Of a DNA stretch of 25,829 nt, positions 15,637 to 23,171 are shown in pieces. Position 1 is the first letter of the stretch, and each line of letters starts with the position of its first letter. The DNA is from UBA3076 sp964646435 (GTDB taxonomy: Bacteria; Desulfobacterota; Dissulfuribacteria; Dissulfuribacterales; UBA3076). The stretch lies in the NCBI GenBank assembly GCA_964646435.1, contig CAZYEJ010000029.1, positions 1 through 25,829 on the forward strand. The letters run 5' to 3'. The position numbers and the translations under genes were made by a program. The notes below the pieces were generated by a model that saw only the letters and a program-made list of their open reading frames with translations, made no database searches and had not been told where the DNA came from.

Positions 15637-17352
15637 CTATACAAACAAGGACACAAATGCGAATTTATTTACATCCACCAGACCGAGGTCAGTAAGTTTC
15701 AGAGCAGGAATAACAGGCAAGGCCAAAAAACTCAGGGTCATGAATGGATTTTCCAAGGGACTCCCCAGGTCATAGGCTGCTGACAGAAGTTCATCCATCT
15801 CTTTGCGCACAATCTCAAATGGGGCCTCTGACATGAGGCCTGCAATCGGCAAAGACATTCTTGCCAGCAATTGCTTGTCAGCAATTGCCGCAAATCCGCC
15901 GCCTACCTTGATTACCGCATGGACAGCAGCGGTCATGTCCGCATCGTTTGTGCCGACTACAATGAGATTGTGAGAATCATGGGCTACTGTGCTGGCCAGA
16001 GCGCCTTTTTTCAGGCCTATACCCTTAACAAAACCCAAACCTATGTTGCCTGTAGCGTGATGCCTTTCGATAACTGCCAGTTTAAGGATATCTCGATCCA
16101 CGTCGGCTACGGCAAGACCGTTTCTATGTTTTACGGGCAGTTCTAATGCCTCTGTTACGATCTGCCCTTCAACCACACCGATGGTACGGACCCGCTCTCC
16201 CTGGACCGGGATCTCGAAACTTAGGTCCTCTGAGACTATATTTACAGAAGAGGAAATATCATATGTCTTTTGCGGTTCATCAAATAATGGGTTGTTGTTT
16301 TCAGCCACTAGGCGACCCCTGCTGAAGACCTTTTCCACAGAGAAGTCCTTCAAGTCATTCAGGATCACCAGATCGGCACGGTATCCAGGGGCCACGGCAC
16401 CCCTGTCATATAGGCGGAATCGTTCCGCCGGGTTCAGGGTTACCATCTGAATGGCAGTAACAGGATTCAATCCCTCCTGCACTGCCCGACGAACAGAGTA
16501 GTCCATGTGGCCGAGGTCCATTAAGTCTTTTGGATGCCTGTCATCTGTCACAAGGAGACATCGGCGGGCATTATCAGCCGTAACCACCGGCAGAAGTTCA
16601 GCCAAGTTGTGTTCAGTAGTTCCCTCGCGGATAAAAAGATACATCCCGGCGCGAAGTTTTTCTAATGCCTCTTCAAGCTGGGTACATTCGTGATCTGAGT
16701 TAATGCCGGAAGCTATGTATGCCTGTAGATCATGGCCGGTGAGCCCCGGACAGTGTCCATCAATGGGCAGGCCTCGCTGAGCGGCAATTTCCAGTTTGGC
16801 CAGAACATCCGGAAGGCGGTAGAGTACGCCCGGAAAATTCATCATCTCTGCCAGGCCCAATACCCGTGGATGGTCAAAAAGAGGTTCCAGGTCCTGGGCT
16901 GAGAGTGCTGCTCCTGCTGTCTCCAGATGGGTGGCAGGAACACAGGAAGATGCCATTACGAAAACCGTGAGGGGCAGCTTTGCGCTGGCCTCAAGCATAT
17001 AGCGAATACCTTCAAGCCCCAGAACATTTGCGATTTCGTGAGGATCACAGACAACGGCAGTCGTGCCTCTGGGAACTACGGCTCGGGCGAACTGATAAAG
17101 TGAAAGCATTGTGCTCTCGATGTGAATGTGGCCGTCAATAAAGCCGGGGCAGACATATTGACCGGAAAGATCTACGACCTTAACTGCTTCGTATCCTTCA
17201 CCGACGCCTATGATGATTCCTTCAGCTACGGCCACGTCGGCCCGAAGTATTTCACCGGTGAAGACATTGACCACCTTGCCGTTCTTGAGCAACAGGTCTG
17301 CTGTTTCCTCGCCTCGTCCAAAACGGATAATCTTATCTAAAGTCGGATTCAT
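15637..17352 (-). CDS. ade: Adenine deaminase
   Basis: Adenine deaminase hydrolyses adenine to hypoxanthine and ammonia for purine salvage. The protein belongs to the amidohydrolase superfamily. It has the opening ADLLLKNGKVVNVFTGEI, the metal-binding GFIDGHIHIESTML, the signature RGTTAVVCDPHEIANVLG, GHCPGLTGHDLQAYI, LLVTDDRHPKDL, and the family-specific C-terminal domain with RHHATGNIGLGFVKG and AHDSHNLIVVG. From the ATG at 17352 it is 571 aa, within the family range. The frame is open to a GTG at 17379 that would overlap the upstream lipoprotein gene. A weak GGGT precedes the ATG, 10 bases after the lipoprotein stop. Confidence 0.95.
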   Translation of the reverse strand: MNPTLDKIIRFGRGEETADLLLKNGKVVNVFTGEILRADVAVAEGIIIGVGEGYEAVKVVDLSGQYVCPGFIDGHIHIESTMLSLYQFARAVVPRGTTAVVCDPHEIANVLGLEGIRYMLEASAKLPLTVFVMASSCVPATHLETAGAALSAQDLEPLFDHPRVLGLAEMMNFPGVLYRLPDVLAKLEIAAQRGLPIDGHCPGLTGHDLQAYIASGINSDHECTQLEEALEKLRAGMYLFIREGTTEHNLAELLPVVTADNARRCLLVTDDRHPKDLMDLGHMDYSVRRAVQEGLNPVTAIQMVTLNPAERFRLYDRGAVAPGYRADLVILNDLKDFSVEKVFSRGRLVAENNNPLFDEPQKTYDISSSVNIVSEDLSFEIPVQGERVRTIGVVEGQIVTEALELPVKHRNGLAVADVDRDILKLAVIERHHATGNIGLGFVKGIGLKKGALASTVAHDSHNLIVVGTNDADMTAAVHAVIKVGGGFAAIADKQLLARMSLPIAGLMSEAPFEIVRKEMDELLSAAYDLGSPLENPFMTLSFLALPVIPALKLTDLGLVDVNKFAFVSLFV

Positions 17353-17362
17353 ACCCAAAACT

Positions 17363-18190
17363 TCAAAGTTCCGGCACACTGGAATTTGCCAGAAGTAAAT
17401 TCAGGATGTGTGGTTCTTCCCCAATCGTGACGGCCAAACGAAGCTGTTGCACAGATATGGCCTCTTTGCGACCTGGGAAGAAAAGAAATCCATAGGCCAG
17501 TTGTCCGGGTTCGACAGGCCGATTACTCAACGTCCTTTGTGCCAGATCGGTCCTGATTTTTTCCGGGGCAGTAACATAGGCCGCAGTCCCACCTGCCAGC
17601 GCCCCGGCTGTACCTCCAAGGACAGCTCCTTTGCCCACGCTTTCACCGATATCTTCCCCTGAAATGATGCCGACGGCAAAACCTGCCAAGGCACCTGCAG
17701 CCCCGAGTAAAACAGCGGGTTTTACAGTGCCTTTTGCTGTTTCACCTATCTCTACATAGCCCTTCACCCGTTGATAGGCTTCCTCTGCTGAAAGAAGAGG
17801 CCAAGCCTGCCCGCTTTGATCAATCAGGAATGTCTGCCCGGAATTTATACTCACCTTCTGTGTACCTTGATTATCAATGACTAATTGGACCGGCAAAAGC
17901 CCTGATCCGCGCACGTTAAAGCCAAACCGATCCTCTGAGGTCTTTGCATCCGGGAACGCGACGGCCAGCATTTCGACCCCATCCACCGTCACATGTTCAG
18001 GTTGAGCCCCAGGCAGAGGAACAGGGGAAACACGATGTCCATATCGTGCACAACCGGCAAGGACAAGCAGGCTGAGTAAAAATACGACTGCGTGATACCA
18101 GTTTCGAGATCGATGTCGGATGGATTCTCTCTCCAAGAGGAAATTCCGGCACAAAGCATGTCTTGTGTTCTGCAAAAAAGAGTTTTGCAT
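17363..18190 (-). CDS. Uncharacterised lipoprotein with glycine-zipper segments
   Basis: This 275-aa protein has a signal peptide with lipobox LAGC (WYHAVVFLLSLLVLAGC, lipid Cys near residue 47). A beta-rich domain follows, then two glycine/alanine-rich zipper-like segments (LLGAAGALAGFAVGIISGE and VLGGTAGALAGGTAAYV) like those in membrane-associated lipoproteins. I do not recognise a named family. The ATG has an excellent Shine-Dalgarno (GGAGGAG). It is the first gene of the operon leading to ade, and a candidate promoter lies just upstream. Confidence 0.82.
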   Translation of the reverse strand: MQNSFLQNTRHALCRNFLLERESIRHRSRNWYHAVVFLLSLLVLAGCARYGHRVSPVPLPGAQPEHVTVDGVEMLAVAFPDAKTSEDRFGFNVRGSGLLPVQLVIDNQGTQKVSINSGQTFLIDQSGQAWPLLSAEEAYQRVKGYVEIGETAKGTVKPAVLLGAAGALAGFAVGIISGEDIGESVGKGAVLGGTAGALAGGTAAYVTAPEKIRTDLAQRTLSNRPVEPGQLAYGFLFFPGRKEAISVQQLRLAVTIGEEPHILNLLLANSSVPEL

Positions 18191-18239
18191 TTTGTCTCCT
18201 CCAAAATTTCTTTATTTTAAAATTTTCAAGATACTGCCT

Positions 18240-18269
18240 ATTTTACTCAACAAAAGTAAAAAATGTAAA
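18240..18269 (-). promoter_or_regulatory. Candidate promoter for the lipoprotein-ade operon
   Basis: On the minus strand TTTACA (18264-18269) and TAAAAT (18240-18245) are separated by 18 bases, about 50 bases upstream of the lipoprotein ATG. It is half of a back-to-back promoter pair whose two -35 boxes are identical. Confidence 0.5.
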
Positions 18270-18286
18270 CATCCTTCATTTACCAA

Positions 18287-18315
18287 TTTACACTTTTTTC
18301 AAAAAAATGTATATT
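18287..18315 (+). promoter_or_regulatory. Candidate promoter for the exonuclease gene
   Basis: On the plus strand TTTACA (18287-18292), 17 bases of spacer and TATATT (18310-18315) form a good sigma70-type promoter, giving a leader of about 130 bases before the ATG at 18456. It diverges from the promoter at 18240-18269; 17 bases separate the two -35 boxes. Confidence 0.5.
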
Positions 18316-18455
18316 CAATCGAATTAAATACCGATGTCGAAACTGAAAATTGGATTAATCAGCTCTAATTTCAGGTTTCAAATTTCACTGCCAAAATACA
18401 AGGTCAATAAAGTATAAACTACTTTTGACTTGTCGTGAAGGATGCCTAATTCTAC

Positions 18456-19304
18456 ATGCTCACCAATACATTTTCTCATATTCCCGGTATAGGCTTGATA
18501 ACAGAAAAACGCCTATGGGAATCCGGCATACGTTCCTGGGATGATTTTGTTGAACCCTATCCAGTTAAGTTATCGCCCGAAAAGATAGCATCAATCAAAG
18601 ATCACATAGATTTGTCCCAAAAGCATCTGGCTTATCAGCCGGAATATTTTGCTGGCTTACTGGGCACGGATCAACATTGGCGGCTATTTCCGCATTTTCG
18701 TCATTCTACTGCATTTTTGGATATAGAAACAACAGGACTGGATAAATGGGGAGACTCCATCACGACCATTGCCCTATATGACGGCAGGTCCATTTTTCAT
18801 TATGTCCAGGGTGACAACCTCGATGCATTCGGAAAGGATATTCAGAATTACCAGGTCATTGTGACTTATAATGGGAAATGTTTTGATGTCCCGTTTATTG
18901 AAAGCTATCTGGGGATTAAAATTGAGCAAGTCCATATTGATCTGCGATATGTCTTGAAAAGACTCGGATACTCAGGAGGACTGAAGAGATGTGAGAGACG
19001 GTTAGGATTACACAGGGGGGAACTTGATGGTGTTGACGGTTATTTCGCCATATTGCTCTGGGATGAGTTCAAAAAAACCAACAGCCGGAAAGCCCTGGAA
19101 ACATTACTCGCCTACAATATTATGGATACGGTCAATCTGGAATCCCTGATGGTCATTGCCTACAATCTGAATCTACAGAAAACGCCGTTTTCTCAAACTC
19201 ACTGCTTACCTGCTCCGGAAACCCCTGACATACCATTCAGGGCAGACCCCCGGATAATCAACAAGATCAAAGAGGAATGGGGACATCCTGTCTCATTCCC
19301 TTGA
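18456..19304 (+). CDS. YprB-like ribonuclease H-fold (DEDD) exonuclease
   Basis: This 282-aa protein carries the DnaQ/RNase H-like 3'-5' exonuclease motifs: ExoI FLDIETTG (near residue 88), ExoII VTYNGKCFDVPFIE and ExoIII YNIMDTVNLE. These supply the acidic metal ligands. The first 30 or so residues (HIPGIGLITEKRLWESGI) look like a helix-hairpin-helix nucleic-acid-binding element, as in YprB-type proteins. Its substrate, DNA or RNA, is not known from sequence. It is a single gene between a divergent promoter region and a terminator. The nearest Shine-Dalgarno (AAGGA) is 14-15 bases from the ATG, so initiation may be weak. Confidence 0.87.
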   Translation: MLTNTFSHIPGIGLITEKRLWESGIRSWDDFVEPYPVKLSPEKIASIKDHIDLSQKHLAYQPEYFAGLLGTDQHWRLFPHFRHSTAFLDIETTGLDKWGDSITTIALYDGRSIFHYVQGDNLDAFGKDIQNYQVIVTYNGKCFDVPFIESYLGIKIEQVHIDLRYVLKRLGYSGGLKRCERRLGLHRGELDGVDGYFAILLWDEFKKTNSRKALETLLAYNIMDTVNLESLMVIAYNLNLQKTPFSQTHCLPAPETPDIPFRADPRIINKIKEEWGHPVSFP

Positions 19305-19370
19305 AAAGGAGTCTCATGACGGAGACTGGCTTCCTTCGATTTATCGAGATCAAGATGAATTATAAAGAAT

Positions 19371-19389
19371 CCGGGTCCAGAGGGCCCGG
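19371..19389. other. GC-rich hairpin downstream of the exonuclease gene
   Basis: CCGGGTCC and GGGCCCGG form an 8-bp stem (one G-T pair) with a 3-base loop. It lacks a T tract, so it is probably an RNA-stabilising stem or an older terminator rather than the main one. Confidence 0.5.
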
Positions 19390-19426
19390 CTTTGGCTTGC
19401 TGCCGGCAGAACCTATTGTCTCTGAC

Positions 19427-19449
19427 CTGGCCCTGAGGGCCAGTTTTTT
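19427..19449 (+). terminator. Rho-independent terminator of the exonuclease gene
   Basis: A perfect 7-bp stem CTGGCCC/GGGCCAG (19427-19443) with a TGA loop is followed directly by six T residues (19444-19449). It lies about 120 bases after the exonuclease stop codon. Confidence 0.88.
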
Positions 19450-19454
19450 CTCTG

Positions 19455-19586
19455 TTAGAATAATAGAAGGGGCCTAGCGACTCCTGCCCTGGACGTGATC
19501 CCGCATGCCGGACTCACCTCAGCTTCCACAGTAGGATTACCACGGCTATCCAAAATCTCCCTGGCCATTATATTTGTGATTTTTGT
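19455..19586 (-). pseudogene. eno: Truncated 5' relic of an enolase gene
   Basis: Directly downstream of pgm on the same strand, one frame reads ITNIMAREILDSRGNPTV followed by EAEV, an almost perfect enolase N-terminus. The following GITSRAGVARP still aligns loosely with the enolase GxxGRAAVPSG region. The frame stops at 19455 after 37 codons from the ATG at 19568, whereas enolase is about 430 aa; no catalytic residues remain. The first base of the recognisable match is 9-10 bases after the pgm stop. The relic suggests pgm and eno were once adjacent and most of eno was deleted. A functional enolase is presumably elsewhere. Confidence 0.8.
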
Positions 19587-19594
19587 GTTCCCTA

Positions 19595-21247
19595 TCAGAT
19601 CCCTCCTGCTTTTAAGGCATTATCAACAATCTCTTGTGCCTCTTCCTGGATCTTCTTCAAATGCTCTTTACCCTTGAAGCTCTCAGCATACAATTTATAG
19701 ATATCCTCGGTACCGGAAGGCCGTGCTGCGAACCAGCCATTTTCCGTCACTACCTTGAGGCCTTCAATGGGCGCATTGTTGCAGGGTGCTTTGGTCAGTT
19801 TTGCGATTATGGGTTCTCCTGCGAGGTTATCTGCCGTGACCATGTCGGGGGAAAGACCTTTGAGAATCGCCTTCTGCTTTGGTGTGGCCGGCGCATCAAT
19901 GCGTTGATAAATAGAAATGCCAAATTTTTCCTCAAGTTCTTTATAGATCTCTCCAGGGTCCTTGCCTGTTTTGGCTGTGATTTCGCAGGCAAGAAGATCC
20001 ATGATGATTCCGTCTTTGTCCGTGGTCCAGACTGTGCCGTCTTTTCTCAGAAAGGACGCCCCTGCGCTTTCTTCACCTGCAAAGCCGTAAGAACCGTCAA
20101 GTAGACCGTCCACGAACCATTTGAAGCCTACAGGCACTTCGCACAGTCTTTTTTTTAGGTAGTCTGCCACCCGGTCGATCATTGAACTTGAAACCAGGGT
20201 TTTGCCAACAGCCGCGTCTTCCCTCCACCCGGGCCTGTTCTGAAACAGATACCAGATAGCCACTGCCTGATAGTGATTAGGATTAAGAAGCCCTGCGGTC
20301 CTCGTAACAATACCGTGGCGGTCAGTATCCGTGTCGTTGCCAAAGGCGATGTCAAACCTGTCCTTCAGTTCAATTAGACTCGCCATGGCATAGGGAGACG
20401 AGCAGTCCATGCGGATTTTGCCGTCTTTGTCCAGAGTCATGAAAGAAAAGGTGGGATCCACAGACCTGTTCACTATCTCAATAGAAAGCCCGTAGAGTTC
20501 GGCAATGGGGTCCCAGAAATAAATTCCCGAACCGCCCAGGGGATGCACGCCGATCTTGATCCCCTCACGGGCGATGATCTCCATATCGATGATGTTCTTG
20601 AGGTCTTCCACATAAGGAGTGATGTAATCGTATTCTTGGGTTGTATCGGCCTTCAGGGCCTTCTCAAAGGGCATCCTTTTTACGTCTTTAAGCCCGCCCT
20701 GGAGAAGCTCGTTGGCCCTGTCTTCAATGACCCTTGTCGTCTCCACAGAGGCCGGACCTCCCTCAGGTGAATTATATTTGAATCCGCCGTCCTCAGGCGG
20801 GTTGTGAGAAGGAGTGATGACAATTCCGTCTGCAAGCCTCTTTGTCGTCTTGGCGTTATAGGTCAGAATAGCATGTGATATCACAGGAGTGGGTGTATAA
20901 CTCAAACCTTTCTGGACCACGACCGTTACACCGGCCGCGGCAAAAAACTCAATAGCAGTGGCCAGGGCAGGCTCTGAAAGGGCATGTGTATCAATCCCTA
21001 TAAAAAGTGGTCCTGTAATCTTTCTGAATATTCTGTATTCATAGAGGGCCTGGCAGATGGCCAGGATGTGGTCCTCGTTAAAACTGTTTCTCAACGACGA
21101 CCCCCTGTGCCCGGAGGTGCCGAATACTACACGCTGACCGGGGTCCGAGACATCAGGTTTATGCGTATAATAAGCTGAGACGAGCCTTGGAATATTAACC
21201 AGCATAGACCTGGGTGCAGGCTTGCCTGCAAGTTCGTGTATCGGCAT
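19595..21247 (-). CDS. pgm: Phosphoglucomutase (alpha-D-glucose phosphate-specific)
   Basis: Pgm interconverts glucose-1-phosphate and glucose-6-phosphate, linking glycolysis to polysaccharide and nucleotide-sugar synthesis. The 550-aa length and opening (FGTSGHRGSS) match E. coli-type Pgm. The phosphoserine loop is TPSHNPPEDGGFKYN, the magnesium loop FGNDTDTDRHGIV, the sugar-binding loop GEESAGASFL and the phosphate-binding site RPSGTEDIYKLY. A Shine-Dalgarno GAGGAG precedes the ATG. It is the last intact gene of the minus-strand glk cluster, and its leader contains a 20-bp perfect inverted repeat. Confidence 0.97.
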   Translation of the reverse strand: MPIHELAGKPAPRSMLVNIPRLVSAYYTHKPDVSDPGQRVVFGTSGHRGSSLRNSFNEDHILAICQALYEYRIFRKITGPLFIGIDTHALSEPALATAIEFFAAAGVTVVVQKGLSYTPTPVISHAILTYNAKTTKRLADGIVITPSHNPPEDGGFKYNSPEGGPASVETTRVIEDRANELLQGGLKDVKRMPFEKALKADTTQEYDYITPYVEDLKNIIDMEIIAREGIKIGVHPLGGSGIYFWDPIAELYGLSIEIVNRSVDPTFSFMTLDKDGKIRMDCSSPYAMASLIELKDRFDIAFGNDTDTDRHGIVTRTAGLLNPNHYQAVAIWYLFQNRPGWREDAAVGKTLVSSSMIDRVADYLKKRLCEVPVGFKWFVDGLLDGSYGFAGEESAGASFLRKDGTVWTTDKDGIIMDLLACEITAKTGKDPGEIYKELEEKFGISIYQRIDAPATPKQKAILKGLSPDMVTADNLAGEPIIAKLTKAPCNNAPIEGLKVVTENGWFAARPSGTEDIYKLYAESFKGKEHLKKIQEEAQEIVDNALKAGGI

Positions 21248-21269
21248 TGTTTTTCTCCTCTTAATCCGG

Positions 21270-21434
21270 ACAAGCCGGGACCAAACAGGATTTTAACCAA
21301 TTGATCTTCAGCTTGTCCAAAAATACGAAAGATTAAAAGCACGAAATAAAACCAAATTCAGGCTTTCGTGTCTTCGTATTTTCGTGCTTTCGTGACCATT
21401 TTTTTATCTTCAAACCTGTTTGGTCCCGGCTTGT
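21270..21434. repeat. 165-bp hairpin element in the pgm leader (20-bp perfect inverted repeat)
   Basis: Bases 21270-21289 (acaagccgggaccaaacagg) are the exact reverse complement of 21415-21434. Between them are short word-like repeats (ttcgtgtcttcgtattttcgtg near 21366-21395 and related words on the other side). The arm nearest pgm ends close to its Shine-Dalgarno, so a transcript entering from nnr would carry a large stem just before pgm. It could be a non-autonomous repeat element or a regulatory RNA structure. Confidence 0.8.
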
Positions 21435-21526
21435 TTTGTCTTATATTTTTCCCGTACGGATTGTCCTTATTGCCCATGATAAACATCAAAGGAAAAAATT
21501 GCTGTCTGAGCATTTAATGCCAAGGT

Positions 21527-23068
21527 TCATGAGATCCATAAGTGAGGCATCCAATCAGCTACCTCACTTGCCAGGTATCCCCAGTTGCCTTTTGCCTTTG
21601 CCAGTTGATCCGACGCATGCCCGTGGGCAAAGACAGAGAGCCTTGCAGCATCCCATGCATCGTAGCCTTGGGCCAAAAAGCCCCCGATAATGCCGGTAAG
21701 TACATCTCCCATGCCCCCTGACCCCATGCCGGAGTTTCCCGAGGAGTTCAAGGCAACCCTTCCGTCGGATGCGGCAACTACAGTCCCGGCCCCTTTAAGG
21801 ACCACAACGGCTTTTGAGGAATGGGCAAGGGAAAGGGCGGCTGCTATGCGGTCATGCTGGACCTCGGCAATTGTGCATCCGAGCAGATGGGCCATTTCAC
21901 CAGGATGGGGTGTTAATATCCGGGGCTGTTTTGCCCGTGTTACCGGACTGTGATCCGTGCCCAGGGCGGTAAGTGCGTCGGCATCCGCTATCATAGGTAT
22001 AGGGACTGTTTCAAGGAGATGGCGCACAACATCCTGGGTCTCGTTGTTCAGTCCCAGGCCGGGTCCGATGGCAAGGGCCTTTTTTCTTTCCAGCAGGGCC
22101 TCAATTATTGGGATGGCCTTACTGGAAACAGTTCCTGATTTAGTTCCAGGGAGATCCTCAGTCATGGCTTCAGTAAGTTTCTGAGCAAGCACAGGCTGTA
22201 TATCTGTTGGACATCCCACAGTGACAAGCCCTGCCCCTGCCCTGAGTGCTCCGTAGGCCACGAGTGCCGCAGCCCCTGTCTTTCCCCTTGAACCAGCCAG
22301 TATTAAAAGATGCCCGAATGTGCCTTTGTGGCCAATGGATGACCTTGGTCGAAGTACGGCCCTGAAAGTCCTCTCATCAAATAGTTCAGTTTTGATATCT
22401 GCTTCAGCAACTGCCGTATCCGGTATGCCGATCTCAACAATGTGGAGTTCTCCCACATATTCAGTCCCGGGATGCAGGACAAGCCCCAGCTTGGCAAGGG
22501 CCATGGTGGCAGTAAGATCAGCCCGTATTGCTGTGCCGAGGGGACGTCCCGTATCAGTTGATAATCCGGAAGGGATATCTACTGCGACTGTGAGTGCCGG
22601 ACTCGCGTTTGCCATCTCAATGCATCGAGCGAATCTCCCTGTAACTTCCCTGACAAGACCGGTCCCGAAGACGGCATCAACAATAAGGCCTGATTTCTCG
22701 ATGGTTTTGGACATGGTTGAAAGGGAGTCTGAATCCAGGCATTCTGTTATATGAAGTCCTAGTTTTTTTATTATATTGTAATTTGTAAGGGCGTCTCCAG
22801 TATATTTTTTTCCTGGCGCCAGGATCAGGAGTTCAACTTTAACTCCTTCCTGGTTGAGGTATCTGGCTATGACAAAACCGTCACCACCATTGTTGCCGGG
22901 TCCCACCAGGATGGTAACCCCCTGGTGAAGCCTTGCTGCAAAATGTCGGCATATGAGTTCAAAAATCCCGCGACCTGCGTTTTCCATCAGTATCAGGCCC
23001 GGGATGCTGAATTCTTTAATAGTCCTTTGATCAAGTTCTTGCATCTGGGATGCAGTTACCAGTAACAT
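21527..23068 (-). CDS. nnr: Bifunctional NAD(P)H-hydrate epimerase / ADP-dependent NAD(P)H-hydrate dehydratase
   Basis: This enzyme repairs hydrated NADH and NADPH. The N-terminal YjeF_N epimerase half (about residues 1-215) shows GPGNNGGDGFVIARYL and AVDIPSGLSTDTGRP. The C-terminal ribokinase-like dehydratase half (about 225-510) shows HKGTFGHLLILAGSRGKTGA, LTPHPGEMAHLLG and the catalytic NSGMGSGGMGDVLTGIIGG. From the ATG at 23068 it is 513 aa, normal for the fused form. That start has GGAGGA upstream, whereas the open frame continues to 23134 without support. It lies between the uncharacterised alpha/alpha-barrel gene and pgm. Confidence 0.95.
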   Translation of the reverse strand: MLLVTASQMQELDQRTIKEFSIPGLILMENAGRGIFELICRHFAARLHQGVTILVGPGNNGGDGFVIARYLNQEGVKVELLILAPGKKYTGDALTNYNIIKKLGLHITECLDSDSLSTMSKTIEKSGLIVDAVFGTGLVREVTGRFARCIEMANASPALTVAVDIPSGLSTDTGRPLGTAIRADLTATMALAKLGLVLHPGTEYVGELHIVEIGIPDTAVAEADIKTELFDERTFRAVLRPRSSIGHKGTFGHLLILAGSRGKTGAAALVAYGALRAGAGLVTVGCPTDIQPVLAQKLTEAMTEDLPGTKSGTVSSKAIPIIEALLERKKALAIGPGLGLNNETQDVVRHLLETVPIPMIADADALTALGTDHSPVTRAKQPRILTPHPGEMAHLLGCTIAEVQHDRIAAALSLAHSSKAVVVLKGAGTVVAASDGRVALNSSGNSGMGSGGMGDVLTGIIGGFLAQGYDAWDAARLSVFAHGHASDQLAKAKGNWGYLASEVADWMPHLWIS

Positions 23069-23171
23069 AGTAGAATCCTCCTGCGATAAATACGAACAAA
23101 GCGATGGCCGGATGAAACTGAAAATCGACCTCATTTCACCGGAAGATGCTGCCCTCCCCCAAAAAGCCCAA

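Noticed and set aside
23069..23134. Extended N-terminus of the NAD(P)HX repair gene
   Set aside because: The ATG at 23068 has a strong Shine-Dalgarno and yields the conserved start MLLVTASQM; the upstream part matches nothing in the family.
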